This document shows, in pieces, positions 11,421 to 19,672 of a stretch of 64,000 nucleotides of DNA. The translations under genes were made by a program, and so were the position numbers. The notes under the pieces are model-generated. The model worked only from the letters and a program-made list of their open reading frames with translations, was not told the DNA's origin and searched no databases. How positions within the stretch are numbered: the first letter of the stretch is position 1; the number at the start of each line of letters is the position of its first letter. This stretch comes from Propionivibrio limicola (GTDB lineage: Bacteria; Pseudomonadota; Gammaproteobacteria; Burkholderiales; Rhodocyclaceae): assembly GCF_009469695.1 (NCBI RefSeq), contig NZ_SSSR01000005.1:62001-126000 (forward strand), given 5' to 3'.

Positions 11421-11747
11421 GTGAGCTTCCTGATTCTCGCCTCTTCCTTTGCCGGCTTCGGCGCGCTGTGCCTGAGCATGGAGCGCCACGGCAAACAGGT
11501 CATCGGGTCGGTACCGCCGCTTGCTTTCCAGTTGCTGGCATCGATTCTCGGCTGGGGCCTGCTGGCCCTGGCGCTGACCCTGTCGGTGCGCAACTACGGC
11601 GCATCGGTCGGCATCACGGCCTGGTTCGGCTATTTGACCCTGGCGGCCGTTGCCGTCGGCCTGTCGCTGACTTATGCGCCGCGAACGCTTCGCCATGTTG
11701 CCCCAGCCTTATTGGTGCTGGCCGGCGTGTTGGCGGTGCTGGTTTAA
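11421..11747 (+). CDS. DUF3325 small membrane protein
   Basis: 108 aa with four short hydrophobic segments and no polar catalytic motif. The GTG start at 11421 is supported by AGGAG at 11411-11415; the ATG overlapping it is followed at once by a stop. It is the third gene after DUF3649 and PepSY genes, the family's usual partners. Function unknown; likely part of the same iron-related membrane assembly. Confidence 0.78.
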   Translation: MSFLILASSFAGFGALCLSMERHGKQVIGSVPPLAFQLLASILGWGLLALALTLSVRNYGASVGITAWFGYLTLAAVAVGLSLTYAPRTLRHVAPALLVLAGVLAVLV

Positions 11748-11792
11748 CCCTTACGATCGACCTTTTCCGCGACCAAACCGCAATCATCCTGG

Positions 11793-13148
11793 TCATTCTG
11801 ATCGCCAGGATGATTCGCTTGGCGCTTGGCGGGGCAAACGGATCGTCACCTGCAGTCCGCCCGCTTTCATGTTCTCCAGACAGACGCTGCCGCCGTGCCG
11901 CTGCACACACGAGCGGACGATACTCAGCCCCAGCCCCACGTTTTCATGCTCACCGGTCGTACTCGCCGGCAAACGGAAGAATGGCTCGAAGACGCGCTTG
12001 TGAAATTCTTGAGGAATTCCCGGGCCGTCATCCGTGACCCGGATTTCGACACGCCGGGGCGATTCGCTCAAGCTAATCGCCGCTTGCGACCCATGCCGCA
12101 AGGCGTTGTCCAGCAGGTTGCCCAAGGCTCTCGACAGTGCCAGCGGGTAACCGGCGAATGGCAGCGTCGGCGGCCCGGAACAACTAACGCGCTGCGCCGG
12201 CCCGGTTCGCTGGGCTACGAGCTCCTCCAACAACACGGACAGGTCGAATTCTTCACGCTTTTCCTGACAGGCCTCACCGCGCAGGAAAGACAAGGCTTCG
12301 TCGACCATCCGCTGCAGTTGCGTAATGGTCTTGAGCATGGCGTTCTTGTTCGCTCCATCCTCGACCAGCTCGGCCCGAATACGCAACGACGTGATCGGCG
12401 TTCTCAAATCATGGCTGACCGAGGCGAGCAGGCAGGTCCGGTCACGAACGTGCCGGGCCAGGTTTTCGTGCATGGAGTTGAATGCGCCGATCAACTGTTG
12501 CAATTCGCGCGGTCCTCGCTTGAGCAACGGCCCCGCCGAAACACCGTGGCTCATTTTCATCGCCGCACGCTCCAGATCGCGCAACGGACGAAGCAACCAG
12601 CGCGTGAAAAGAACGACGAGCAACAGAACGGGCAGCACGCGGTCGGCCAGTGAAAAAACAAGCGAGCGCCACCATCGATTCTGAACCGTGACGTGCTGAA
12701 CCGAGACCAGCCACTGTTCGCCAAAACGAAGCGCCGTCACGAGTTCGCCACGGCCGCGGGAAAATGCTGAATCGTCGGCAAAGCCCCGTTCATTCAGCGA
12801 AACAACGATCGACTGAGGCGGCCAATCGCCAGCCTGCACAAATTGATCGGCCAGCTTCGCCTCCCGTTCATCCATCGCTCGATCGGCGAGCGGATTCCGG
12901 CGCTGCATGGAAAAGCGGACGCGCTCGGTACTGAGAGAGCGCAGCATCAACTCGCGATCACACGTCCCGCAGGTGGCCAGCAGACGAGTGGCGACCACAA
13001 CGCGTTCGATCGCCTGGTTCCGGGCGATTGGATGCAGTTCATCGCCCACCCTCACATTGATCAAAACGCCGATCAGGTGGGCCGCCGCAATTCCGGCGAC
13101 AAGCAGGAGGCTCAATTGGGCCGTCAACGAAGCGGGGCGAAAAATCAT
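11793..13148 (-). CDS. Sensor histidine kinase of iron-linked two-component system
   Basis: 451 aa. The start ATG 13148 overlaps the regulator's stop (ATGA), which fixes it over longer in-frame alternatives. It has a first membrane helix (about residues 8-30), a periplasmic sensor domain of about 110 residues, a second helix (about 150-170), HAMP, H-box VSHDLRTPIT, N-box NLLDNALRHG, G1 DDGPGIP and G2 GLGLSIV. All catalytic elements are present. With the regulator it stands divergent from a FepA-like receptor, the same layout as PfeR-PfeS with PfeA in Pseudomonas, where the pair induces the receptor in response to ferric enterobactin. Confidence 0.9.
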   Translation of the reverse strand: MIFRPASLTAQLSLLLVAGIAAAHLIGVLINVRVGDELHPIARNQAIERVVVATRLLATCGTCDRELMLRSLSTERVRFSMQRRNPLADRAMDEREAKLADQFVQAGDWPPQSIVVSLNERGFADDSAFSRGRGELVTALRFGEQWLVSVQHVTVQNRWWRSLVFSLADRVLPVLLLVVLFTRWLLRPLRDLERAAMKMSHGVSAGPLLKRGPRELQQLIGAFNSMHENLARHVRDRTCLLASVSHDLRTPITSLRIRAELVEDGANKNAMLKTITQLQRMVDEALSFLRGEACQEKREEFDLSVLLEELVAQRTGPAQRVSCSGPPTLPFAGYPLALSRALGNLLDNALRHGSQAAISLSESPRRVEIRVTDDGPGIPQEFHKRVFEPFFRLPASTTGEHENVGLGLSIVRSCVQRHGGSVCLENMKAGGLQVTIRLPRQAPSESSWRSE

Positions 13149-13885
13149 GCCGATGAGCGAACGACATCGGCGGTCAGAATGTAACCATCGCCCCAAACCG
13201 TGCGCAGAAGTCGCGGGTTGCGGGCATCATCGCCAAGCTTGCGACGCAACCGGCTGATCTGGCTATCGATACTCCGGTCAAACACATTCGCCTCCAGCCG
13301 GCAGGTCAGGTCCAGCAAGCGATCGCGGCTGAGGACGGTCTGCGGATTCTCGAGCAAAACCCGTAGCAGACGAAACTCCGCATCTCCGATATCCAGCGGC
13401 GTTCCGTCCTGCACATTTGAAAGCTCGCGCTTTTCGACATCCATCACCCAACTGGCAAACCGGTAGCGCGTTCGCGGCGCGCCGGAAAGAGGACTATCGG
13501 CGTGGCGTGTGCGTCGAATGACACGCCGGATCCGCGCGACCAGTCCCCGTGGATCAAACGGCTTGACGAGATAGTCGTCCGCGCCGATTTCCAAACCGGC
13601 GATGCGATCGGAGGTTTCTCCCAGAGCGCTGAGCAGAATCACCGGAATCGCCAGATGTTCATGGACATACCGGCAAAGCGACAGGCCATCCTCGCCTGGC
13701 AACATCACATCGAGCACGATCAAATCGAAGCGACTTTCGTGCAGCGCGGCACGCATCTGCTCCCCGTCTTCAGCGGCCGAAACCTCAAAACCATAGCGGC
13801 GAAGGTAAGCCGCGAGCGGCTCATGAATCTCGGGATGGTCGTCGACGATCAGAAGCCGGAGCGCGATTTGGGTAGTTTTTTGCAT
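13145..13885 (-). CDS. OmpR-family response regulator
   Basis: 246 aa. The receiver domain has the acidic pair DD15-16, phospho-acceptor Asp59 (LIVLDVMLPGEDG) and a conserved Lys (LVKPFDPRGL). The C-terminal winged helix (about 150-240) ends in the usual WGDGYIL block. I start it at ATG 13885, which begins directly before the receiver fold; the longer reading adds 31 residues of unlike composition. It is coupled to the kinase gene by a 4-bp overlap and divergent from the siderophore-receptor gene, its likely target. Confidence 0.92.
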   Translation of the reverse strand: MQKTTQIALRLLIVDDHPEIHEPLAAYLRRYGFEVSAAEDGEQMRAALHESRFDLIVLDVMLPGEDGLSLCRYVHEHLAIPVILLSALGETSDRIAGLEIGADDYLVKPFDPRGLVARIRRVIRRTRHADSPLSGAPRTRYRFASWVMDVEKRELSNVQDGTPLDIGDAEFRLLRVLLENPQTVLSRDRLLDLTCRLEANVFDRSIDSQISRLRRKLGDDARNPRLLRTVWGDGYILTADVVRSSA

Positions 13886-13940
13886 GGCGCGTATTTGTGT
13901 CAATTTGTGTAATCCAGAAACAAAATTATACAACTGTTGT

Positions 13941-13955
13941 TGCTTATCATTCTCA
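13941..13955 (+). promoter_or_regulatory. Fur-like box before siderophore receptor
   Basis: TGCTTATCATTCTCA matches 12 of 14 positions of the 7-1-7 Fur pattern TGATAAT-N-ATTATCA. It lies 38 bp before the receptor start and 56 bp before the response-regulator start, so it could repress both directions under iron sufficiency. Confidence 0.65.
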
Positions 13956-13992
13956 ACGAGATTTATCGCTCGTGACATTGGAGAATGGAAAA

Positions 13993-16212
13993 ATGCAAAG
14001 AAGCACCGAGTTGAAACTGCGCCCGCTGGTTGTCGCGGTGGGGATGGCCTGCACGTTGCCGCACTTCGCGCTGGCCCAGCAGGTCGAGAGTACGTTGCAA
14101 GAAGTCGAGGTCATCGGCACCGCCGAGGAAATGCTCAAGCAGGCTCCCGGGGTATCCATCATTTCCAAGGAAGATCTGGAAAAACGCCCGCCGGCCAACG
14201 ACCTCTCCGAAATCATCCGGACCATGCCCGGCGTCAACCTGACCGGCAACTCCGCCTCCGGCCAATACGGCAACAATCGCCAGATCGACCTGCGCGGCAT
14301 GGGGCCAGAAAACACACTGATCCTCATCGACGGCACTCCCGTGTCGTCGCGCAATTCGACCCGGATGGGGCGCAGCGGTGAGCGCAATACACGCGGTGAC
14401 AGCAACTGGGTGCCGGTCGAAGCCGTCGAGAGCATCGAAGTCCTGCGCGGCCCGGCCGCGGCCCGCTACGGCTCTGGAGCGGCCGGCGGCGTGGTCAACA
14501 TCATCACCAAGAAGCCAACGGACAAGCTGACCGGGTCGGTCACCTATTACACCAATCAACCGGAAGACAGCGACGAACAGGACACCAACCGGATCGGTTT
14601 CAATCTGGCCGGGCCGTTGAGTGAAAAAGTGTCGTTCCGCTTCTACGGCAACGCCAACAAGACCGATGCCGATGCACTCAGCCTCAACCAGGACTACGCG
14701 ACTGGCACGACCCCGCCCGCCGGACGTGAGGGCGTGCGCAACCGCGACGCCAACCTGCTGCTGCGCTGGGATCTGACCGACAATCAGGTGCTGGAATTCA
14801 ACACCGGTTTCAGCCGCCAGGGCAACATTTACGCGGGGGACCGTGCGGTATCGACTGCGGGCTCTGCAACTCTCAACGAGTTGGCTAACGACGGCGCCGA
14901 AACCAACACCCTCTATCGTCGAACATCATCGCTGGTTCATCGCGGAAACTGGGGTGAAGGGCGCAAGTCCAAACTGACGTTGGCCTATGAGGGCACCGAC
15001 AATCGTCGCCTCAACGAGGGGCTGGTCGGTGGGAGCGAAGGCTCGATCAATACGACAGTAGCCACCTCAACGTCGGAATTGAGAAACTGGATGTTCAACG
15101 GCGAGTACAACGCCCCGCTTCAACTCGGTGGCCTGAAGCAGATGATGACGTTCGGCTTTGATGTCAAACAGGAAACCCTCGATGATCCGTGGGCGATGAG
15201 CAACACAGTCGCGGCGCTTGGCCTCAACTCGGGCCGCGACACCGATTCGGAAGCCAAAAGCTGGGCCTTGCTCGTCGAAGACAACATTGAGCTGACCGAC
15301 AAGCTGATCCTTACCCCGGGCCTGCGTTTCGACCAGCATGACCAGTTCGGCAGCAACTGGAGCCCGAGCCTGAACGCCTCCTATCAGTTGCGTCCGGCAA
15401 TCACGCTGAAAGGCGGCATCGCCCGCGCCTTCAAGGCCCCCAACCTGTATCAGACGAACCCGAATTACATCTACCGGTCGTCCGGCAACGGTTGTCCGCT
15501 CGGCTATCTGAACTCCCAGACGCCCGGCTACAGCGGCTGCAATATTCTGGGCAACGCCGATCTGGAAGCGGAAACCAGCGTCAACAAGGAAGTCGGCATT
15601 GACTACAACCGCGACGGTTGGGGCGCCGGCTTGACCTATTTCCGCAACGACTACAAGAACAAGGTCGTCGCCGACATGCCTGACCAGACGCCGACGCTCG
15701 TTAACGGCACCAAGCTGTTCCAGTGGATGAATGCCAAAGAGGCCGTCGTGCGCGGCTTTGAGGGGCATTTCACGATGCCGATTCTCGGCAAATACGGTAG
15801 CCGCCTGAAGTGGATCAACAACTTCACCTACATGATCGAGAACAAGGACCGCACAACTCGCCAGCCGCTGGCGACGGTGCCGGAATACACGGTCAACTCC
15901 AGTCTCGACTGGCAAGCCACGGACAAACTGTCGGTCATGGTGACTGCCACCTTCTACGGCGACCAGGAGCCGCGCACCCGGAACGCCAACGGCAGCACGA
16001 CGAGCGGTACCGAAACACAGGTCCGCGACGCCTATCACCTGGTCGGCATCAGCGCCGGCTACACCTTCGACCGGAACCTGAAGGGGCGCGTTGGTATTTC
16101 CAACCTGTTCGACAAGCGTCTGTACCGCGAAGCGAACAGCAGCGGCGCCGGAGCGGCGACCTACAACGAAGCCGGTCGTGCCTTCTATGCGACGGTGACG
16201 GCGTCGTTCTAA
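13993..16212 (+). CDS. TonB-dependent siderophore receptor, FepA/PfeA-like
   Basis: Outer-membrane ferric-siderophore transporter, 739 aa. ATG 13993 opens a typical signal peptide ending ALAQQ; the in-frame ORF upstream is not needed. A TonB-box-like segment (LQEVEVIG) is followed by the plug domain (SEIIRTMPGVNLTG, RQIDLRGMGPENTLILIDG, ESIEVLRGPAAARYGSGAAGGVVNI). The 22-strand barrel ends in Phe (ATVTASF). The plug wording is closest to FepA/PfeA ferric-enterobactin receptors, so a catecholate ligand is likely but not proven. It is preceded by a Fur-like box and divergent from a two-component system. TonB, ExbB and ExbD are encoded 2-3 kb away. Confidence 0.93.
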   Translation: MQRSTELKLRPLVVAVGMACTLPHFALAQQVESTLQEVEVIGTAEEMLKQAPGVSIISKEDLEKRPPANDLSEIIRTMPGVNLTGNSASGQYGNNRQIDLRGMGPENTLILIDGTPVSSRNSTRMGRSGERNTRGDSNWVPVEAVESIEVLRGPAAARYGSGAAGGVVNIITKKPTDKLTGSVTYYTNQPEDSDEQDTNRIGFNLAGPLSEKVSFRFYGNANKTDADALSLNQDYATGTTPPAGREGVRNRDANLLLRWDLTDNQVLEFNTGFSRQGNIYAGDRAVSTAGSATLNELANDGAETNTLYRRTSSLVHRGNWGEGRKSKLTLAYEGTDNRRLNEGLVGGSEGSINTTVATSTSELRNWMFNGEYNAPLQLGGLKQMMTFGFDVKQETLDDPWAMSNTVAALGLNSGRDTDSEAKSWALLVEDNIELTDKLILTPGLRFDQHDQFGSNWSPSLNASYQLRPAITLKGGIARAFKAPNLYQTNPNYIYRSSGNGCPLGYLNSQTPGYSGCNILGNADLEAETSVNKEVGIDYNRDGWGAGLTYFRNDYKNKVVADMPDQTPTLVNGTKLFQWMNAKEAVVRGFEGHFTMPILGKYGSRLKWINNFTYMIENKDRTTRQPLATVPEYTVNSSLDWQATDKLSVMVTATFYGDQEPRTRNANGSTTSGTETQVRDAYHLVGISAGYTFDRNLKGRVGISNLFDKRLYREANSSGAGAATYNEAGRAFYATVTASF

Positions 16213-16295
16213 GTCCCAGGCCCCGTCCAAGTCCCGTCTGATAATGCGGCGGGGAATCGATGAGACGAGTCGCGAAGCCCCCCGGACAAAAAAAG

Positions 16296-16323
16296 ACCGG
16301 CGGAGCTATTTTTCTCCGCCGGT
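16296..16323. terminator. Hairpin downstream of siderophore receptor
   Basis: ACCGGCGGAG and CTCCGCCGGT form a perfect 10-bp stem with an 8-nt loop. The run of seven A before it gives a T tract for minus-strand transcripts; the plus-strand side is only mildly T-rich. It probably ends receptor transcription. The rest of the 353-bp gap up to the LysR gene shows only AT-rich promoter-like sequence (about 16430-16500). Confidence 0.7.
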
Positions 16324-16565
16324 TGAAGGCTTCAGTCTTATTTCACGTGCCTCAAGAGGCCCAGCCCGCTTGCAGTCAGGCAAAACTTCTCTCAGCGGGA
16401 TGAAATATAGGCGCGCTCCGCCATTCCGTAAATCGCAAAATATGCATACAAACCATACACAAAATGGAATAATAACGGCATTTCAATTACAAACACACAG
16501 CGTTCGACCGGCCAGGACTTGCAGTAGCCACCCCGGAACAGGCCGGGTCGAACCTGATACAGGCT

Positions 16566-17537
16566 ATGAACGAAGGCTTCGAAAACGAGCAATATCTTGA
16601 TCCAAAGGATTTACGGCTACTCGACGTGCTCTACACCACGCGGAGCGTGACCCGAACCGCCGAACTGATGGGGCAAACCCAGCCCCGCATCAGCATCTGG
16701 CTGAAAAGAATCCGTGACCAACTGCAGGACCCGCTGTTTGTGCGGACGTCGCAAGGCATGGCGCCGACGGCACGGGCGGAAGTCGTGGTCGGCAAGGCTC
16801 GGGAGATTCTCGATGCCATGCATCAGATTACCGACACGCCGGTTTTCGATCCGCTTACCTCGTCGCGTATCTTCCGGATGTGCATCCCCGACGGCGCACA
16901 GACGACGCTCCTGCCGAGCATGCTGCATCACATCTACAGCGTCGCGCCGAATGTGCGTTTCGAAGCCCTGCCGCTCGACAAGAACACGCCGCGCCTGCTC
17001 GAAACCGGCGAGGCCGATCTGGCCTTTGGCGGATTCGTCCCCGAAATGGTCGCCGGTTTCTACGAACAAACGCTGTTCGACCAGGCTTATATCTGCCTCG
17101 TCAACGTCAATCATCCCCGCATCAAGACTGAGCTGACGATCGACGACTTTCAGCGCGAAGCACACGTCGCCTTCGGCTACGGCCGCTCCTACGAGATCAT
17201 CGAATCGGAGATGAAGCAGCGCAACATTACGCGGCGGGTATTGGTCTATCTGCCGGGTGTACTGGGCGTTGCGAAAATCATCGCCTCCACCGAGATGATC
17301 ACCACCCTCCCCGGCCAGATCGGCACCATTCTCGGCAACAGCAGCGACGCCGTCCGCGTATTTCCCTGCCCGGTGCCGCTGCCGAACATCGTTGTCAAAC
17401 AGTTCTGGCACGCCCGCGTCCACCGCGATCCCGCCCACCAATGGCTGCGCGGCATCTGCGCGGACGAAGCACGCGCCGGCATGGCGCAGCTTCTGGAGCA
17501 CGACATCGCCGAACATATGGCCGTCGCTATCGAATGA
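16566..17537 (+). CDS. LysR-family transcriptional regulator
   Basis: 323 aa. The N-terminal helix-turn-helix lies at about residues 14-75 (LDVLYTTRSVTRTAELMGQTQ, then LQDPLFVRTSQGM). The effector domain follows, from about 100. The wording DPLFVRTSQGMAPTARA is typical of the NodD/SyrM/LinR-like branch of LysR proteins, which often sense aromatic compounds. It lies alone between the siderophore receptor and the convergent exbD gene, with terminators on both sides, so its targets may be elsewhere. Confidence 0.9.
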   Translation: MNEGFENEQYLDPKDLRLLDVLYTTRSVTRTAELMGQTQPRISIWLKRIRDQLQDPLFVRTSQGMAPTARAEVVVGKAREILDAMHQITDTPVFDPLTSSRIFRMCIPDGAQTTLLPSMLHHIYSVAPNVRFEALPLDKNTPRLLETGEADLAFGGFVPEMVAGFYEQTLFDQAYICLVNVNHPRIKTELTIDDFQREAHVAFGYGRSYEIIESEMKQRNITRRVLVYLPGVLGVAKIIASTEMITTLPGQIGTILGNSSDAVRVFPCPVPLPNIVVKQFWHARVHRDPAHQWLRGICADEARAGMAQLLEHDIAEHMAVAIE

Positions 17538-17546
17538 CAGGCCACA

Positions 17547-17585
17547 AAACAACAAAGGGCCGTATTTCGCGGCCCTTTGTTGTTT
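17547..17585. terminator. Bidirectional terminator between convergent genes
   Basis: A perfect 16-bp stem (17547-17562 with 17570-17585) and a 7-nt loop, with A-rich left and T-rich right flanks within the arms. It sits between the convergent LysR gene and exbD and serves both. Confidence 0.9.
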
Positions 17586-17611
17586 GAGGAACGGCTTTCA
17601 GTTGCAGGTTT

Positions 17612-18037
17612 TCAGTTGCCACCGGCCGGCGGCTGCGTCACAAAGCCAATCTTGTTCACGCCGGCGCGCCGTGCGGCGCTCATGACCTCGGCGACCGTCT
17701 CATAGCGCGTCGCCCGATCGGCCATCAGATGCACTTCCACCGCCTCATCCCGCTGCACGGCTTCGCGGAAGCGCCGTTCAATCTCTTCGCCGGCGACGGC
17801 CACGCCACCGAACTGCACCTGATTCGCCGCATCGATGCTGACCTGCAGCGCCGTAAGCGTCTGCGGAGCCGGCGCGCTCGCCGTTTTGGGCAATTCGACA
17901 TTAACCGAATGCGTCAGCAGCGGAGCGGTGATGATGAAAATGATCAACAGCACCAGCATCACATCGACCAGCGGCGTCATGTTGATTTCGGCCATCGGCA
18001 TCTGGCCGCCGCCCGAATTGAAGCTGCCCATCGCCAT
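17612..18037 (-). CDS. exbD: ExbD, TonB energy-coupling subunit
   Basis: 141 aa. The single N-terminal helix contains the ion-conducting Asp (NMTPLVDVMLVLLIIFIIT) and is followed by a periplasmic domain. ATG 18037 lies one base after the exbB stop; the longer reading frame upstream is exbB in another frame. It would work with ExbB to use the proton gradient to energise TonB and so the siderophore receptor of this island. Confidence 0.93.
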   Translation of the reverse strand: MAMGSFNSGGGQMPMAEINMTPLVDVMLVLLIIFIITAPLLTHSVNVELPKTASAPAPQTLTALQVSIDAANQVQFGGVAVAGEEIERRFREAVQRDEAVEVHLMADRATRYETVAEVMSAARRAGVNKIGFVTQPPAGGN

Positions 18038-18038
18038 G

Positions 18039-18773
18039 TCAGGCCGCCTCCGACGCCAGACGCGCACGCATCGGATGAATTTGCGCGCTATTGGCGACAA
18101 ACGGCTTGCCGACGGTGAAGAAGGCGTGCAGATCGTGTGCGAACGCGTCCAAGTCGGCGAGGATGACGCGATTGGCGCGTGAGAAGGCGTTGTAGGCAAG
18201 CACCGCCGGCAAGGCGACGGCCAGGCCGGCGGCGGTCATGATCAGCGCCTCGCCGACCGGGCCGGCGACCTTTTCCAGCGACGCCTGCCCGGACAGGCCG
18301 ATCGCCACCAGCGCGTGGTAAATCCCCCACACCGTCCCGAACAGCCCGACGAACGGCGCCGTCGCCCCGGTCGTTGCCAGCAGCGTCAAACCGTTCTCCA
18401 TGCTCGCCTGCGTCGTCGACAACTGCTGGCGCAGCGCCCGCTCCATCTGCTCGGCCGGATCGAAACGCGACGCCAGCCGACCGCTGAGCGCTTCGCAATC
18501 GCTGTTGCACAGGCTCGCCTGCGTCGCCAACTGTGCATACGGGCTGCCGGCCCCGGCTTCGAGCAAGCGATCGAGGCCGCTCGCCACGCTGGAGGCCGCC
18601 CAGAATCCGGCCACGCCGCGCGCTGCCCGACGCAGGCGCCACCAATCCCACGCCTTGGCCAGAATCAGATACCAGCTGGCCACCGACATGATGCCGAGGG
18701 CAATCGCCACCGTATGCGATATCGCGTCGCCACTGGCCCAAAGATGGGCGAAACCGAAAGCGTTTTCCTGCAT
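18039..18773 (-). CDS. exbB: ExbB/TolQ-family proton channel subunit
   Basis: 244 aa with the MotA/TolQ/ExbB three-helix layout: helix 1 near residues 15-35 and helices 2-3 after about 130, with the family block TGATAPFVGLFGTVWGIYHAL and AEALIMTAAGLAVALPAVLAYN-like helix 3. It lies between tonB (1-bp gap) and exbD (1-bp gap), so the three make one translational unit. Partnered with TonB rather than TolA, judging from the neighbours. Confidence 0.92.
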   Translation of the reverse strand: MQENAFGFAHLWASGDAISHTVAIALGIMSVASWYLILAKAWDWWRLRRAARGVAGFWAASSVASGLDRLLEAGAGSPYAQLATQASLCNSDCEALSGRLASRFDPAEQMERALRQQLSTTQASMENGLTLLATTGATAPFVGLFGTVWGIYHALVAIGLSGQASLEKVAGPVGEALIMTAAGLAVALPAVLAYNAFSRANRVILADLDAFAHDLHAFFTVGKPFVANSAQIHPMRARLASEAA

Positions 18774-18774
18774 G

Positions 18775-19554
18775 TTATTGCTCCAACTTGAAAATAATGG
18801 GAACGACTACCGAGCTTTGCACCGGCGTATCACCGCGCTTGGCAGGGATGAACCTCCATTTGCGAACAGTACGCAGCGCCGAATCATCCAGCCGCGAGCT
18901 ACCCGACGACGTTTTCAACTCGACGTTCGCCGCGCTGCCGTCGGCATTGACCAGCACGCGCAGCAAGACCTTGCCTGTTTCGCCCATGCGCCGCGACATC
19001 GGCGGATATGGGGGCGGCGGATTGCGCAGATAGTCGGCATCGAAGCGTGCCGAACTCGCCGAATCGCCTTCGCCCCCCGCCGCGCCATGCGCGTTGCCGC
19101 CCGTACCTTTTCCTGATGACGAACCGCCGGACGATGCACCCGCCCCGCTTTCGCCCCCCAAAGCCGCCGCGACAGGGGCCGGGCTTGCCGGAGTCGATTC
19201 AACAGCCGACTCCGCCTTGGCGGGGACTGGAATGACCGACTCCGGTTTGCTCACCCGTTCCGCTTTTTCAATCTTGACCGGCACACTCGGCGATTTTTTC
19301 TGCACACTTGGCGCTTTCCTGGCAGACGAAGAACTGGAAGCGGAGGCGGAGGCCGCTTTCGCGGCTGGCGTTCCAAGCGCCGCCGGCAACATCTCAACAA
19401 ACATGGGAGCCGGAGGCGTTATCGGAGCCGACGAATTGGCAAAGAGCAACGCAAGAAGGAAGGCCAAATGCACACCAATCACGAGGCCGAAAAGACTGCC
19501 TCGCTGCGCCGTCGTCGCCGCCGGAAACGTATCAGGCATCAGGGCATAGCTCAT
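18775..19554 (-). CDS. tonB: TonB energy transducer
   Basis: 259 aa. ATG 19554 was chosen for its GGGGGAAA ribosome site and because the anchor helix (about residues 18-36) then falls at the N-terminus. A Pro/Ala/Lys/Ser-rich periplasmic spacer follows (about 45-170), with Ser runs and a Gly/Ser block in place of a strict Pro-Lys repeat. The C-terminal TonB domain (about 178-259) shows NPPPPYPPMSRRMGETGKV and VRKWRFIPAKRG. Last-but-two gene of the iron run, directly before exbB. Confidence 0.92.
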   Translation of the reverse strand: MSYALMPDTFPAATTAQRGSLFGLVIGVHLAFLLALLFANSSAPITPPAPMFVEMLPAALGTPAAKAASASASSSSSARKAPSVQKKSPSVPVKIEKAERVSKPESVIPVPAKAESAVESTPASPAPVAAALGGESGAGASSGGSSSGKGTGGNAHGAAGGEGDSASSARFDADYLRNPPPPYPPMSRRMGETGKVLLRVLVNADGSAANVELKTSSGSSRLDDSALRTVRKWRFIPAKRGDTPVQSSVVVPIIFKLEQ

Positions 19555-19672
19555 CGAAGTTTCCCCCTGTGCGCTCTCGCGCCACACGACATGCAACGAT
19601 TAGCGATGAACGACATTGCACACATCCCTTTTTGCGTATTTCATGCGTCGCTGGGTTATGCCTGTCCGAACC

